A stretch of 20,912 nucleotides of DNA from an uncultured Clostridia bacterium. Lineage in GTDB: Bacteria > Bacillota > Clostridia > Oscillospirales > Oscillospiraceae. Below, piece after piece: positions 1-8,251 of this stretch. The first letter of the stretch is position 1; the number at the start of each line of letters is the position of its first letter. A program made the translations under genes and the position numbers. The notes beneath the pieces were generated by a model. That model did not search any database. It saw only the letters and a list, made by a program, of their open reading frames with translations, and was not told where the DNA came from. Location of the stretch: contig CAMWSZ010000010.1 in assembly GCA_947177005.1 (NCBI GenBank), forward strand, positions 1 to 20,912, written 5' to 3'.

Positions 1-405
1 GTGCAGGAGTGCGCGAAACGGCATCTGTCGGGCATCGAAAACGTCCATTTGATTGCCCCCCTGGCCGCCGATGAGATGCACAATTTAATGGCGCGCTGCT
101 ATCTGGTCCTCACCGACTCCGGCGGCCTGCAAGAGGAGGCCCCGGCGTTGGGCAAACCAGTGCTGGTGCTGCGGCGGGAGACGGAGCGTCCGGAGGCGGT
201 GGAGGCCGGGACCGTCAAGCTGGCCGGGGTGGACTATGACAGCATCGTCTCCATGACCCACACTCTCCTTACCGATCCCGACGCCTATGCCGCAATGGCT
301 CATGCGGTAAACCCCTACGGCGACGGCCTCGCCTGCCGCCGCATCGCGGATGCGATTTTGTGGCATTTCGGGAGAGGGCCCCGGCCGGACGATTTTTCCG
401 CCTGA
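1..405 (+). CDS. wecB: UDP-N-acetylglucosamine 2-epimerase, C-terminal part (5' end outside window)
   Basis: This is the last 134 residues of a cytoplasmic UDP-GlcNAc 2-epimerase, which interconverts UDP-GlcNAc and UDP-ManNAc for cell-surface polysaccharides. The family signature is visible at about residues 37-62: TDSGGLQEEAP, then GKPVLVLRRETERPEA. It carries the Ser, Gln and Glu that line the UDP-sugar pocket in this family. Full-length members run to about 370 residues, so roughly 235 N-terminal residues should lie upstream of base 1. The GTG at base 1 is just the window edge, not a supported start. The stop is 23 bases before the next gene, so the two are probably co-transcribed. Identity is confident; the exact pathway it feeds is not visible here. 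Confidence 0.93.
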   Translation: MQECAKRHLSGIENVHLIAPLAADEMHNLMARCYLVLTDSGGLQEEAPALGKPVLVLRRETERPEAVEAGTVKLAGVDYDSIVSMTHTLLTDPDAYAAMAHAVNPYGDGLACRRIADAILWHFGRGPRPDDFSA

Positions 406-428
406 GACCAAAGACTGGAGGACGCTGC

Positions 429-1166
429 GTGGACAGAAAGCGAATGACCTATTTTGCGTTTGGCTTCGGGCTTCTGCTGCTGGTAGTGGTGGGCCTGCTG
501 GCCCGCAGCAGCTATCGGGAACCGGCAGGGATCGTGCTGCCGGAGGACCCGGCCGGTACGGGCGCCCTGGAGCTGGACCACCTGGAAAATCAGCTGAATG
601 TGATCGCCATTTCTCCGGAGACACTGCGGCCTGCCGTCGCCACCCTCTCCCGCCCCCTCTCCTACAGCCGTACCCAGACCGTGGAGACCTTCTGGAGCGG
701 CGGCAGCGGACAGGCGGTGTATCAGGTCTCGGTCAGCGGGAACAGGACCCGATTGGATACCCGCCTGGCGGACGGCAGTGTGCGGCATACGCTGGCGGTG
801 GACGGAGAGAGCTGGGTCTGGTATGACAGCGAGCGGTTGTGGACCGTCCTGCGGGGCGGGGACGCGGATCAGGCGGCGCGGATGCCTACCTATGAAACGG
901 TGCTGGACCTGCCGGAGGAAAAAATCGCCGTGGCCGATTACCGGATGAAGGACGGACTGTACTGTATCTATGTGGAGACAACGGAGGATGAGGCGGGCTA
1001 CGCGGACCGGTACTGGATCAGTGTAGGGGCCGGACTGCTGGCCTCTGCCGAACGGGTCTGTGCGGGAAAGCTGGTATACCGGTTTTCCGCTTCTCCGTTA
1101 GAGGCGGAGCTGCCTGCGGAGAGCCTCTTTCTGCTGCCGGACGGCAGTACCCCGGGCGATGGATGA
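429..1166 (+). CDS. Membrane-anchored hypothetical protein, possible LolA-like fold
   Basis: This is a 245-residue protein of unknown function. I chose the GTG at 429 because GGAG lies 8 bases upstream (417-420). The ATG 69 bases further upstream would overlap the epimerase gene. A hydrophobic segment at about residues 8-25 follows a short basic start (DRKR), which suggests an N-terminal membrane anchor with the rest outside. The extracytoplasmic part has alternating beta-type segments (YQVSVSGNRTRLDTRL, SVRHTLAVDGESWVWYDS, DRYWISVGAGLLASAERV). They recall LolA/RseB-like lipid-binding sheets, but this is a fold impression and not a confirmed family. It follows the epimerase gene by 23 bases, so it is likely the last gene of that operon. 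Confidence 0.75.
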   Translation: MDRKRMTYFAFGFGLLLLVVVGLLARSSYREPAGIVLPEDPAGTGALELDHLENQLNVIAISPETLRPAVATLSRPLSYSRTQTVETFWSGGSGQAVYQVSVSGNRTRLDTRLADGSVRHTLAVDGESWVWYDSERLWTVLRGGDADQAARMPTYETVLDLPEEKIAVADYRMKDGLYCIYVETTEDEAGYADRYWISVGAGLLASAERVCAGKLVYRFSASPLEAELPAESLFLLPDGSTPGDG

Positions 1167-1171
1167 ATGAG

Positions 1172-1202
1172 AAACGGCTCACCCTTCCGGGCGGGCCGTT
1201 TT
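1172..1202. terminator. Hairpin between convergent genes
   Basis: AAACGGC (1172-1178) pairs with GCCGTTT (1195-1201), and one further T follows. The stem lies just after the stop of the membrane protein gene and over the end of the convergent AraC-type gene, so it probably ends plus-strand transcription. The T tract is short, so this is a moderate call. Confidence 0.5.
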
Positions 1203-2066
1203 CCTGAATTGCGACGGACTTTTTCCAAAATATTTACCGAAAATCTCCGTATAGTAGCTCGCGCCGCTGAAGCCAACAGACAGCGCGATTTCGGTGACGC
1301 TCAGGTCCGTGTTGCGCAGAAGCTCCAGACTTTTGTTCAGCCGGTATTGATTCAAATATGTATTGGGGGTCTGTCCAAAATATTTGGCAAATAATTTGCA
1401 GCATTTGCTCTGCCCGACCGCCCCGGACAGAGCAATCTCTTTCAGGGAAATCCGGCGGGTGTAGTTTTTTTGGATAAAACCGGCCATGTTTCTGGCGGCG
1501 GTCAGGTCCCCGCCCTGCGGATTTGCAGCAGGGTCCTCTTGGGGGAGATTTTCGTACAGAAGCGACCAGATCTCGGAAAATGCGGACTGCACCTTCAGGG
1601 GCGCGGTTTTCAGCCCTTTGCTTTGATCTATCAAGTGAATCTGCCTTAAAATATCTCGCTGCCAGTCAATACCGGGGCTGAGCGCTACAAACGGAATGCT
1701 GCCGCTGTGGATGACGGGAAGCACAAAATCCTGTTCATAAGCGGGTGCGGCGCACAGCAGCATCGGGTGCAGGATGACGCAGATAAAATGGCACTCTGTC
1801 CGGGAATCCGAGAAACCGAAATGAATCTGCTGCGCATTGACAAAAATCCCCTCTCCCTGCCGCAGCCGGATGATCTGTCCATTCACGCTGTACGACATCT
1901 CCCCCTCCAGAACGGCAATCAGTTCAATATCCGTATGCCAATGGCTGGGTGCGGCGTAGTTCGGGTACTCGGACAGAACGCCGCGGCGGATATAGATCGG
2001 ATAATCCGAACGGTCATAATGGATTTTTTCCGAAAGGTTATCATTCAGCTCAATGATACACGTCAT
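1179..2066 (-). CDS. AraC-family transcriptional regulator (cupin sensor + HTH)
   Basis: This is a 295-residue activator or repressor of the two-domain AraC type. The N-terminal half has a cupin sensor with a histidine-rich strand (HWHTDIELIAVLEGEMSY). The C-terminal third has the paired helix-turn-helix domain (ISLKEIALSGAVGQSKCCKLF, then the hallmark LLRNTDLSVTEIALSVGFSG and YFGKSPSQFR). I place the start at 2066 because GAGG lies 7 bases upstream on the minus strand; the ATG at 2102 has no such site. It is divergent from the PHP/MATE/acetyltransferase operon, the usual position of a local regulator. The inducer is unknown; the cupin suggests a small sugar-like or similar ligand. Confidence 0.9.
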   Translation of the reverse strand: MTCIIELNDNLSEKIHYDRSDYPIYIRRGVLSEYPNYAAPSHWHTDIELIAVLEGEMSYSVNGQIIRLRQGEGIFVNAQQIHFGFSDSRTECHFICVILHPMLLCAAPAYEQDFVLPVIHSGSIPFVALSPGIDWQRDILRQIHLIDQSKGLKTAPLKVQSAFSEIWSLLYENLPQEDPAANPQGGDLTAARNMAGFIQKNYTRRISLKEIALSGAVGQSKCCKLFAKYFGQTPNTYLNQYRLNKSLELLRNTDLSVTEIALSVGFSGASYYTEIFGKYFGKSPSQFRKTARPEG

Positions 2067-2115
2067 AGGCAAACCTCGCAGGATTGTTATGGATAAAAAC
2101 AATAAATTGATAGAA

Positions 2116-2134
2116 ATACAGTTGGAGATACAGT
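2116..2134. promoter_or_regulatory. Tandem ATACAGT repeats in the divergent intergenic region (candidate AraC-type operator)
   Basis: ATACAGT occurs at 2116-2122 and again at 2128-2134, 12 bp apart and in the same orientation. AraC-family proteins typically bind direct repeats about one helical turn apart. The second copy runs into an AT-rich TATTAT/TATACT stretch (2134-2145) that could be the -10 region for the operon starting at 2178. No good -35 box sits at a normal distance, which would fit an activator-dependent promoter. This is inference. Confidence 0.4.
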
Positions 2135-2177
2135 ATTATTATACTACCTGAATGAAAAAAATCAAGGAGGTTTTTCT

Positions 2178-3008
2178 ATGCTTGCAGATTATCATGTCCA
2201 TACGGAATTCAGCGATGACTCCGTCTATCCAATGGAACAGGTTGTTCAGGACGCAATCGCCCTCCCCCTCGACGAGATTTGCATTACCGACCATGTGGAT
2301 TACGGCGTCAAGCCCGACTGGGACAGTGGCGTGGAGATTCAGTACCGCCGCGGCGAACCCCTTGCCAATGTGGATTATCCCCGCTTTATGGAGGAAATCG
2401 AACGGGTGCGGCGTCTGTACGGCGGCAAAATCACGATCAAAACCGGTATGGAATTCGGGGTTCAGGTCCATACGATCCCGCAGTTTGAGGCGCTTTTCAG
2501 CCGTTATGACTTCGATTTTATTATTCTGTCCATTCATCAGGTGGAGGACAAGGAGTTCTGGACTCAGGATTTCCAAAAGGGCAGAACACAGCAGGAATAC
2601 AACGAACGGTATTATGAGGAGATGCTGAACGTCGTCAAGGCGTACAAAAATTACAGTGTGCTCGGTCATATGGATCTGATTAAGCGGTACGACGAGGCGG
2701 GACTGTATCCCTTTGAAAAGCTCAAGCCCTATATGGCGGAGATCCTGAAGACCGTGATTGCGGACGGCAAGGGGCTGGAAATCAACACCTCCTTCCACCG
2801 GTACGGCCTGAAGGACTCCATGCCCTCCGCGGAACTGCTGCGGCTGTACAGGGAGTTGGGCGGCAGTATCGTCACCACCGGCAGCGACAGCCATGCGCCT
2901 GCGCATTTGGGCACCTACATCCAGGAGGCACAGGATCAGCTGAGGGCGCTTGGCTTTGAGGGCTTCTACACCTATGACAAGATGCAGCCCATTTTCCACC
3001 GCCTGTAA
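2178..3008 (+). CDS. PHP-domain phosphoesterase, histidinol-phosphatase (HisJ/YtvP) family
   Basis: This is a 276-residue cytoplasmic metal-dependent phosphatase of the PHP superfamily. It opens with the metal-binding motif YHVHTEFSDDS (residues 5-15). Further metal ligands follow in ITDHVDYG (about 36-43), GMEFGV (about 91-96), SIHQV, GHMDLI and the closing TGSDSHAP. Known relatives dephosphorylate L-histidinol phosphate in histidine synthesis. No other his genes are nearby, so it may act on a different phosphate ester made for this operon. The start is set by AAGGAGG seven bases upstream. It is the first gene of an operon whose second gene begins on the very next base after its stop. Confidence 0.88.
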   Translation: MLADYHVHTEFSDDSVYPMEQVVQDAIALPLDEICITDHVDYGVKPDWDSGVEIQYRRGEPLANVDYPRFMEEIERVRRLYGGKITIKTGMEFGVQVHTIPQFEALFSRYDFDFIILSIHQVEDKEFWTQDFQKGRTQQEYNERYYEEMLNVVKAYKNYSVLGHMDLIKRYDEAGLYPFEKLKPYMAEILKTVIADGKGLEINTSFHRYGLKDSMPSAELLRLYRELGGSIVTTGSDSHAPAHLGTYIQEAQDQLRALGFEGFYTYDKMQPIFHRL

Positions 3009-4376
3009 ATGACCGTATCCGAAACAAAGAAAGCATCCTCTCCCTTCGCCGGAAAGCTCCTTGCGCTGGTACTCCCTATCGCCTTTCAGCAGTTCATGTC
3101 GGCGCTTGTCAGCGCGTCGGACGCTTTGATGCTGGGCGCACTGTCGCAGGACGCACTGTCGGCGGTGTCGCTGGCCAGTCAGGTCGCGTTTGTAGAGAAC
3201 CTGTTTCTTGCCGCCATGACCATTGGCCTGTCCATGTTCGCGTCGCAGTATTGGGGAAAACAGGACATTGATTCGCTGGAGAGCATGTTTGCCTATGCCA
3301 TGAAAATCACGCTGGCCGTATCCACAGCCTTTTTCCTGGCGGGATGCTGCATCCCCGGTCTTTTGATGCGTCTGTTCACCAGTGACCCGGCTCTGATCGA
3401 GCTGGGCGCGGCGTATCTGCGCATGGTGCCGGCGTCGTTTCTCCTGACGGGTATCTCACAGATGTATCTCTGTGTCCTGAAAAACAGCGGAAAAGCTGCG
3501 AAATCCAGCATTATCAGTTCCGTCTGCGTTGCGGTCAATATTGTACTCAACGCCGTCTTTATTTTCGGCCTTATGGGATTTCCTGCAATGGGCGTCACCG
3601 GCGCGGCCCTGGCGACTGTGCTTGCACGCCTTACAGAGACTCTGTGGTGCGTTTGGGAGACCGCGAAAAGAGGACGGGTAAAGCTGCGCCTCACCGGCGT
3701 TTGTGACCCTGCCCTGCGTGCCGGTTTCTGGAAATATACCGTGCCGGTTCTGGGCAATGAGATCGTATGGGGCGTGGGGTTCACCATGTATTCTGTGATT
3801 ATGGGACACCTGGGCAGCGACGCCGCCGCGGCAAACGCTATTGCCAATATTGTGAAAAACCTTGCCGCCTGCTTCTGTTTGGGACTTGGCAGCGGCAGCG
3901 GTATTCTGGTGGGCAACGAGCTGGGCGCGGGGCGTCTGGATACCGCGAAGGAGTACGGCGGAAAGCTTTGCAGGCTGTCTGTGGTATGCGGAGCGGCGTC
4001 GGGACTGGTGCTGCTGCTGGTCACCCCGCTGGTGCTGCTGCTGACAGACCTGAGCATACAGGCGGACGTCTACTTGCGGTGGATGCTTGTTATGTGTTCC
4101 TGCTATCTGACCGGCAAGTCCGTTAATTCCACGACCATTGCGGGAATCTTCTGTGCCGGAGGGGACAGCAGATTCGGTTTCCGATGCGACGCCGTCACTC
4201 TGTGGTGCATCACTGTCCCGCTGGGACTGTTGGCGGCGTTTGTATTCCGCCTGCCGGTGCCTGCGGTGTACTTTATCATCAATCTGGATGAAATTATCAA
4301 GCTTCCAGCGGTTTACCGCCATTATAAAAAATACCAATGGGTAAAAAATCTGACTGAAAAGGAATACGAAACATGA
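3009..4376 (+). CDS. MATE-family multidrug/metabolite exporter
   Basis: This is a 455-residue inner-membrane transporter of the MATE (MatE) family, which exports cationic or aromatic compounds using Na+ or H+ gradients. Length and hydrophobic pattern fit the usual 12 membrane helices in two halves. The first half has LPIAFQQFMSALVSASDALMLG, and the second half starts near FWKYTVPVLGNEIVWGVGF. Both are typical MATE repeat starts. The ATG directly follows the TAA of the PHP gene and has no clear ribosome binding site of its own, so translation is probably coupled. Its last bases overlap the next gene by four (ATGA). The substrate is unknown; the operon suggests a product modified by the neighbouring enzymes. 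Confidence 0.93.
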   Translation: MTVSETKKASSPFAGKLLALVLPIAFQQFMSALVSASDALMLGALSQDALSAVSLASQVAFVENLFLAAMTIGLSMFASQYWGKQDIDSLESMFAYAMKITLAVSTAFFLAGCCIPGLLMRLFTSDPALIELGAAYLRMVPASFLLTGISQMYLCVLKNSGKAAKSSIISSVCVAVNIVLNAVFIFGLMGFPAMGVTGAALATVLARLTETLWCVWETAKRGRVKLRLTGVCDPALRAGFWKYTVPVLGNEIVWGVGFTMYSVIMGHLGSDAAAANAIANIVKNLAACFCLGLGSGSGILVGNELGAGRLDTAKEYGGKLCRLSVVCGAASGLVLLLVTPLVLLLTDLSIQADVYLRWMLVMCSCYLTGKSVNSTTIAGIFCAGGDSRFGFRCDAVTLWCITVPLGLLAAFVFRLPVPAVYFIINLDEIIKLPAVYRHYKKYQWVKNLTEKEYET

Positions 4377-4990
4377 GCAAAATGAAAGACAGGCTCCATA
4401 CAGGCGAGCTGTATCTGCCCGGCGACGATGAGATCATGGCCGGTCAGCTCAAGCGTCTCGACCGTCTCTGCGACTTCAACCTGACCCGTCCGGCGGAACA
4501 GGAGAAGCGCAGCGCTATGCTGAAGGAGATGTTTGCGGAGATCGGGGAGGAGTGCTATATTGAACCGCCCTTTTACTCCAATTTCGGCGGCGGACATGTG
4601 CATTTCGGCAGAAACGTCTATGCCAATTTTAACCTGACGCTGGTGGATGATACACATATTTACGTTGGAGATTACACCATGTTCGGGCCGAACGTGACCA
4701 TTGCCACAGCGGGGCATCCCATCCTGCCGGAGCTGCGGGAACAGGGATATCAATATAATATGCCGGTTCATATCGGAAGAAACTGCTGGCTGGGCGCGGG
4801 CGTGATCGTATTGCCCGGCATCACTATCGGAGATAATGTGGTCATCGGGGCCGGGAGCGTCGTGACAAAGGACCTCCCTTCCAATGTGGTAGCTGTGGGG
4901 AATCCGTGCCGGGTCCTGCGGGAAGTGAACGAGCATGATAAAGAGTTCTATTTCAAGAACAGAAAAATCGACTATGACAATCTCACCTGA
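4373..4990 (+). CDS. Maltose/galactoside-type sugar O-acetyltransferase (left-handed beta-helix)
   Basis: This is a 205-residue acetyl-CoA-dependent acetyltransferase of the LacA/Maa family. The N-terminal maltose-acetyltransferase cap (GELYLPGDDEIMAGQLK) is followed by left-handed beta-helix hexapeptide repeats, such as IYVGDYTMFGPNVTI and ITIGDNVVIGAGSVVTKDLP. The catalytic histidine is His115 in TAGHP. The family acetylates a sugar hydroxyl, often as detoxification of non-metabolised sugars. The start overlaps the MATE stop by four bases, and AAGGA lies about ten bases upstream. It ends the PHP-MATE operon and is followed by a strong hairpin. In context it may acetylate a compound that the MATE protein then exports; that is inference. 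Confidence 0.92.
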   Translation: MSKMKDRLHTGELYLPGDDEIMAGQLKRLDRLCDFNLTRPAEQEKRSAMLKEMFAEIGEECYIEPPFYSNFGGGHVHFGRNVYANFNLTLVDDTHIYVGDYTMFGPNVTIATAGHPILPELREQGYQYNMPVHIGRNCWLGAGVIVLPGITIGDNVVIGAGSVVTKDLPSNVVAVGNPCRVLREVNEHDKEFYFKNRKIDYDNLT

Positions 4991-4997
4991 TTGACAA

Positions 4998-5028
4998 CAG
5001 GCGTCTGTCCGCTGCGGACAGACGCCTG
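4998..5028 (+). terminator. Strong hairpin after the acetyltransferase gene
   Basis: There is a perfect 14-bp stem, 4998-5011 pairing with 5015-5028, around a 3-base loop. It starts 8 bases after the stop codon. Only a weak T-containing tail follows (CCTGTT), so it may end transcription or protect the 3' end. Confidence 0.6.
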
Positions 5029-5109
5029 CCTGTTATGAGGAGCCGCTTCCCGGCGGCATCCCATGCCCGGTCTGACTGAAATTTTTGCCGGTTTTATCTG
5101 CTCCGCTGC

Positions 5110-5138
5110 TTGCTTTCTATGCGGCAATGGTATATTAT
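5110..5138 (+). promoter_or_regulatory. Sigma-A-type promoter for pepC
   Basis: TTGCTT (5110-5115) and TATTAT (5133-5138) are separated by 17 bp, about 73 bases before the pepC start. It lies after the operon-ending hairpin, so pepC is its own unit. Confidence 0.65.
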
Positions 5139-5210
5139 ACAAAAGGCCGCTGCTTTTGCAGACGCATTTTCTGTAATCTTATAAAATTTTTATCAGGAGG
5201 TTTTTGTACT

Positions 5211-6560
5211 ATGAGCCACTCAGTCGCAGTCACCGGCGAGGACAGAGAGCGTTTTGAAAACGCTTTCGATGCGGACCGGGCGAATGCTGTTGCTTTGAAT
5301 GCGGTTGTCCATAACGGATTGTTCAAATCGGCTAAAAATTTTTCCGCTGTCCAAAATATTTCTCATACCTTCTCCGTTCAGCTCCAACAGGGCGATATCA
5401 CCAATCAAAAGCAAAGCGGACGCTGCTGGATGTTTGCGGGCATGAACGTCATCCGTGCCAAGATTATGCAGGAGCGGAAAATGAAAAATTTTGAGCTGTC
5501 GCAAGCCTATCTCTTCTTCTTTGATAAACTGGAAAAAGCAAATTATTTCCTTGAAAATATCATCGAGACCAGAGAAGAACCCGTAAACGGGCGGCTTGTT
5601 TCCTTCCTGCTCCAGGACCCGGTGGGCGACGGCGGACAGTGGGATATGTTCTGCGGTCTGGTCCGGAAATACGGACTGGTCCCGAAATCCGCTTATCCGG
5701 AATCCGTCTCCTCCTCCGCCAGCCGGGAGCTCAACACCTGCCTGACCGAAAAGCTGCGGGAAGACGCCTGCGTCCTGCGGACAAAGTATGAGGAGGGTTC
5801 CGGCATTGAACAGCTGCGGGAACTTAAAACGGATATGCTGGAGGAAATTTACCGGTTCCTCTGCATCTGTCTGGGCAAACCGCCAAAAACCTTTGATTTC
5901 GAGTACCGCGATAAGGACAACGAATTTTTCCGCGACGCCGGCCTGACCCCGCTCTCCTTCTTTGAGAAATATGTCACCATTGATCTGGCCGATTACATCA
6001 GCATTATCAATGCCCCCACCCAGGACAAGCCCTTCCACCGCTCGTATACGGTCCGGTTTTTGGGCAGCGTCAAGGAGGGAAAGCCGGTCAAATATCTCAA
6101 TCTCCCCATTGAAGATCTGAAACGCCTTGCGGCTGCGCAGATGCAGGACGGTGAGCCGGTCTGGTTCGGGTGCGACGTCGGGAAGCGTTCGGACCGGGAC
6201 AGCGGCATTCTCGACACAGGCATTCTTTCCCTGGAACCCCTCCTGAATACCCATTTCTCCATGACCAAAGCCCAAAGGCTGGATTACGGACACAGCCTCA
6301 TGACCCATGCAATGGTGTTGCAGGGGGTGAATCTGGACGAATCCGGCAGGCCCAACCGCTGGCGCGTGGAAAACAGTTGGGGCAAGGACCCGGGCTGTGA
6401 GGGCTATTATGTGATGTCGGACGAATGGTTCGACGAATATTTATATCAGATCGTTGTACATAAAAAATACCTCTCCCCCGAACAGCTGGCCGCCTTCGAG
6501 ACAGAGCCGGTGGTGCTGGAGCCCTGGGACCCAATGGGGTCGTTAGCGGCTGCCAACTGA
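5211..6560 (+). CDS. pepC: Aminopeptidase C (C1B cysteine peptidase, bleomycin hydrolase family)
   Basis: This is a 449-residue intracellular cysteine aminopeptidase that trims peptides taken up by the cell; family members form hexameric barrels. The papain-type catalytic set is complete: Gln66 and Cys72 in NQKQSGRCW, His366 in LMTHAM, and Asn388 in VENSWG. The length matches PepC (about 440-450). I start at 5211 because AGGAGG lies about ten bases upstream (5195-5200); an in-frame upstream extension to 5085 runs through the promoter. It is monocistronic, with its own promoter and a good terminator after it. Nothing unusual was seen. Confidence 0.96.
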   Translation: MSHSVAVTGEDRERFENAFDADRANAVALNAVVHNGLFKSAKNFSAVQNISHTFSVQLQQGDITNQKQSGRCWMFAGMNVIRAKIMQERKMKNFELSQAYLFFFDKLEKANYFLENIIETREEPVNGRLVSFLLQDPVGDGGQWDMFCGLVRKYGLVPKSAYPESVSSSASRELNTCLTEKLREDACVLRTKYEEGSGIEQLRELKTDMLEEIYRFLCICLGKPPKTFDFEYRDKDNEFFRDAGLTPLSFFEKYVTIDLADYISIINAPTQDKPFHRSYTVRFLGSVKEGKPVKYLNLPIEDLKRLAAAQMQDGEPVWFGCDVGKRSDRDSGILDTGILSLEPLLNTHFSMTKAQRLDYGHSLMTHAMVLQGVNLDESGRPNRWRVENSWGKDPGCEGYYVMSDEWFDEYLYQIVVHKKYLSPEQLAAFETEPVVLEPWDPMGSLAAAN

Positions 6561-6574
6561 TGATTCCTGCAAAC

Positions 6575-6620
6575 AGAGCGGGACAGCCGGAAGACTGCCC
6601 CGCTCTCTATTTTGTTTTGT
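6575..6620 (+). terminator. Intrinsic terminator of pepC
   Basis: AGAGCGGG (6575-6582) pairs with CCCGCTCT (6599-6606), extended inward by CAG/CTG. The T-rich tail TATTTTGTTTTGT follows. It separates pepC from the convergent lipoprotein gene. Confidence 0.85.
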
Positions 6621-7564
6621 CAGGAATCGGATGCCGCCGGTTTCTCAATGGAAAAGGAATCCATTGACTGCTGAAGCAGCGCGTATAAATCACCTTCGCG
6701 CAGGTCCTCGCTGTGTACGTCCTCGATCCACAGGATCTGCGCCTCCATTTCCTCAAGTCCGGAATAAAGCTGGTCTGCGATCATCTCAAATGTGTCGGGG
6801 CTGATGTACTCCTCAAGATAACCATAATTGTGTGTTTTACTGCTGATATAGTTTCCAGCCATATCCCAATATTCTACACTTGTATAGTTCGTTTCACGGT
6901 GATACTCCACCTCGTTATAGCCCAGAAAAACCCCGGACGGTTCTTCACCGATAGAGAGCCCCAACATTTCGCCCCAGCGCAGAGAAAACGCGCGAAGCGT
7001 GGTAAACGGACACTGAAATTGATTTTTCACGGAATCCGCATAGATATAGTAATACGTATCCTGCGCGGCGTCATAAAAAACAGTATATTTTTGAGCGGCA
7101 CCGGTGCTCGTCAGATTGGGCATGATGAGCGGACCGCAGAAAAGCGGGCCGCCGGACTGCGCCAGCTCCTGCAAGATCTCATTGCCGCTGGATACCTCTG
7201 AACTAACCTGACGCAATTCATAATCCGAATCCATTTCGTGGATGACCGTATGTGAATAGTGTCCCGTCCCGTGATCTTCCGACGAAATGATCTCCCAATG
7301 CCCGTCCCGGTCAAGGTCCGTGACGGCATAGCCCCACCAGTCCTGTTCTTCCTCCACAAGCCATTCGTCCATATGCGCTGTAAAACTGTCCAACTGCTTT
7401 TCGGTGTCTGTTTTTTCCGCCGGATTTTCGGCTTGTTCCGGAACGGTTCCCGCCTCCTGCCGGACGGTATCGCCGGTCTGCGGCAGGGGGTCCGGTTCCG
7501 CGGACGGCGCTGCACAGCCTGCGGCTAAGAATGCCAGCAGGATCGAACACAAGAAAAGTTTCAT
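6620..7564 (-). CDS. Secreted lipoprotein of unknown function with a calcium-loop-like motif
   Basis: This is a 314-residue lipoprotein. The signal peptide MKLFLCSILLAFLAAGC ends in a clear lipobox (LAAG, Cys17), followed by a linker rich in Pro, Glu and Thr, so the mature protein is anchored to the outer face of the membrane. Around residues 80-92 it has WGYAVTDLDRDGHWEI. This is a DxDxDG loop like those of EF-hand, dockerin or FG-GAP repeats, common in extracellular proteins of gut Firmicutes. The start at 7564 has CAGGAG six bases upstream and a good promoter behind it; longer in-frame starts run across that promoter. The function and ligand are not recognisable. Confidence 0.82.
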   Translation of the reverse strand: MKLFLCSILLAFLAAGCAAPSAEPDPLPQTGDTVRQEAGTVPEQAENPAEKTDTEKQLDSFTAHMDEWLVEEEQDWWGYAVTDLDRDGHWEIISSEDHGTGHYSHTVIHEMDSDYELRQVSSEVSSGNEILQELAQSGGPLFCGPLIMPNLTSTGAAQKYTVFYDAAQDTYYYIYADSVKNQFQCPFTTLRAFSLRWGEMLGLSIGEEPSGVFLGYNEVEYHRETNYTSVEYWDMAGNYISSKTHNYGYLEEYISPDTFEMIADQLYSGLEEMEAQILWIEDVHSEDLREGDLYALLQQSMDSFSIEKPAASDS

Positions 7565-7593
7565 ATCATGCTCCTGATAAAAGTGGTAACAAA

Positions 7594-7622
7594 AGTATAG
7601 CACGAAAAAACAGGATTGTCCA
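7594..7622 (-). promoter_or_regulatory. Sigma-A-type promoter for the lipoprotein gene
   Basis: Read on the minus strand, TGGACA (7622-7617) and TATACT (7599-7594) are exactly 17 bp apart. The -10 box lies 30 bases before the lipoprotein start codon. This also supports the choice of start. Confidence 0.7.
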
Positions 7623-7782
7623 GCTGATCCGCGGTTTTTTGACGCCCTCCGCCCCATGCACCCCTGCCCGCCTTCAGGCATAAGATAAAGCGGGCAGGAT
7701 AAGGTGTATAAATTCCGTGGGGCGTGGGAGAATGATAGTGGCTCGCTGCTGCGGGCACTTCTTCCGGCGGAGTGTGAACTGA

Positions 7783-8148
7783 GTGGATACAAGCGTAAAA
7801 CGCGGGGACATCTATTATGCCGACCTGAGCCCGGTAGTGGGCAGCGAACAGGGGGGTGTACGGCCGGTGCTGGTCATCCAAAACGACACCGGCAACCGCT
7901 ACAGCCCCACCGTGATTGCGGCTGCAATCACGTCGCAGACAGGTAAGGCGAAGCTGCCGACACATATCGAACTGGCGGCGCAAAAGTACGGCCTGACCCG
8001 GGATTCCGTTGTGCTTCTGGAACAGATCCGGACGCTGGATAAACGGCGTCTGAGAGAGAAAATGGGCAGGGTCGACAAGGACCTCATGGACAGAGTTGAC
8101 GCGGCCATCGCGGTCAGCTTCGGTCTGCACAACGAACGGCTGGTTTGA
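7783..8148 (+). CDS. mazF: MazF/NdoA-family mRNA interferase toxin (no antitoxin gene visible)
   Basis: This is a 121-residue sequence-specific endoribonuclease of the MazF/PemK family. The sequence follows the Bacillus NdoA pattern closely: VKRGDIYYADLSPVVGSEQGG, RPVLVIQNDTGNRYSPTVI, AAITSQ, and SVVLLEQIRTLDKRRL. The expected active-site residues are present: Arg27 in GVRPV and Thr50 in AAITSQ. The start is GTG 7783, with GGAG about ten bases upstream. In Bacillus the antitoxin gene lies directly upstream. Here the upstream neighbour is the divergent lipoprotein gene, and no antitoxin-like reading frame lies between them. The toxin looks complete, so the antitoxin must be elsewhere or the protein has another control. 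Confidence 0.93.
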   Translation: MDTSVKRGDIYYADLSPVVGSEQGGVRPVLVIQNDTGNRYSPTVIAAAITSQTGKAKLPTHIELAAQKYGLTRDSVVLLEQIRTLDKRRLREKMGRVDKDLMDRVDAAIAVSFGLHNERLV

Positions 8149-8167
8149 ACCCCCGGGCGTACAAATC

Positions 8168-8200
8168 GGGATGCCGCTGCGTGTTTTGCCGCGGCGTCCC
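8168..8200 (+). terminator. Hairpin after mazF
   Basis: GGGATGCCGC (8168-8177) pairs with GCGGCGTCCC (8191-8200) with a single T-G wobble and a 13-base loop. It lies 20 bases after the mazF stop. No T tract follows, so it may be a weak terminator or a 3'-end stabiliser. Confidence 0.45.
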
Positions 8201-8251
8201 GGGCTTCGGCCTGACAGCCAAAAATTTTATGCTGCAAATCAAAAATATGGT

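Noticed and set aside
85..788. Long minus-strand frames opposite the epimerase and membrane-protein genes
   Set aside because: They lie antisense to well-supported genes, have low-complexity Pro/Arg/Gly composition and no ribosome binding sites.
7704..7946. Plus-strand frame just upstream of and overlapping mazF, considered as a possible antitoxin
   Set aside because: It runs into mazF in another frame, has no ribosome site, and shows no MazE/CopG-type DNA-binding pattern.
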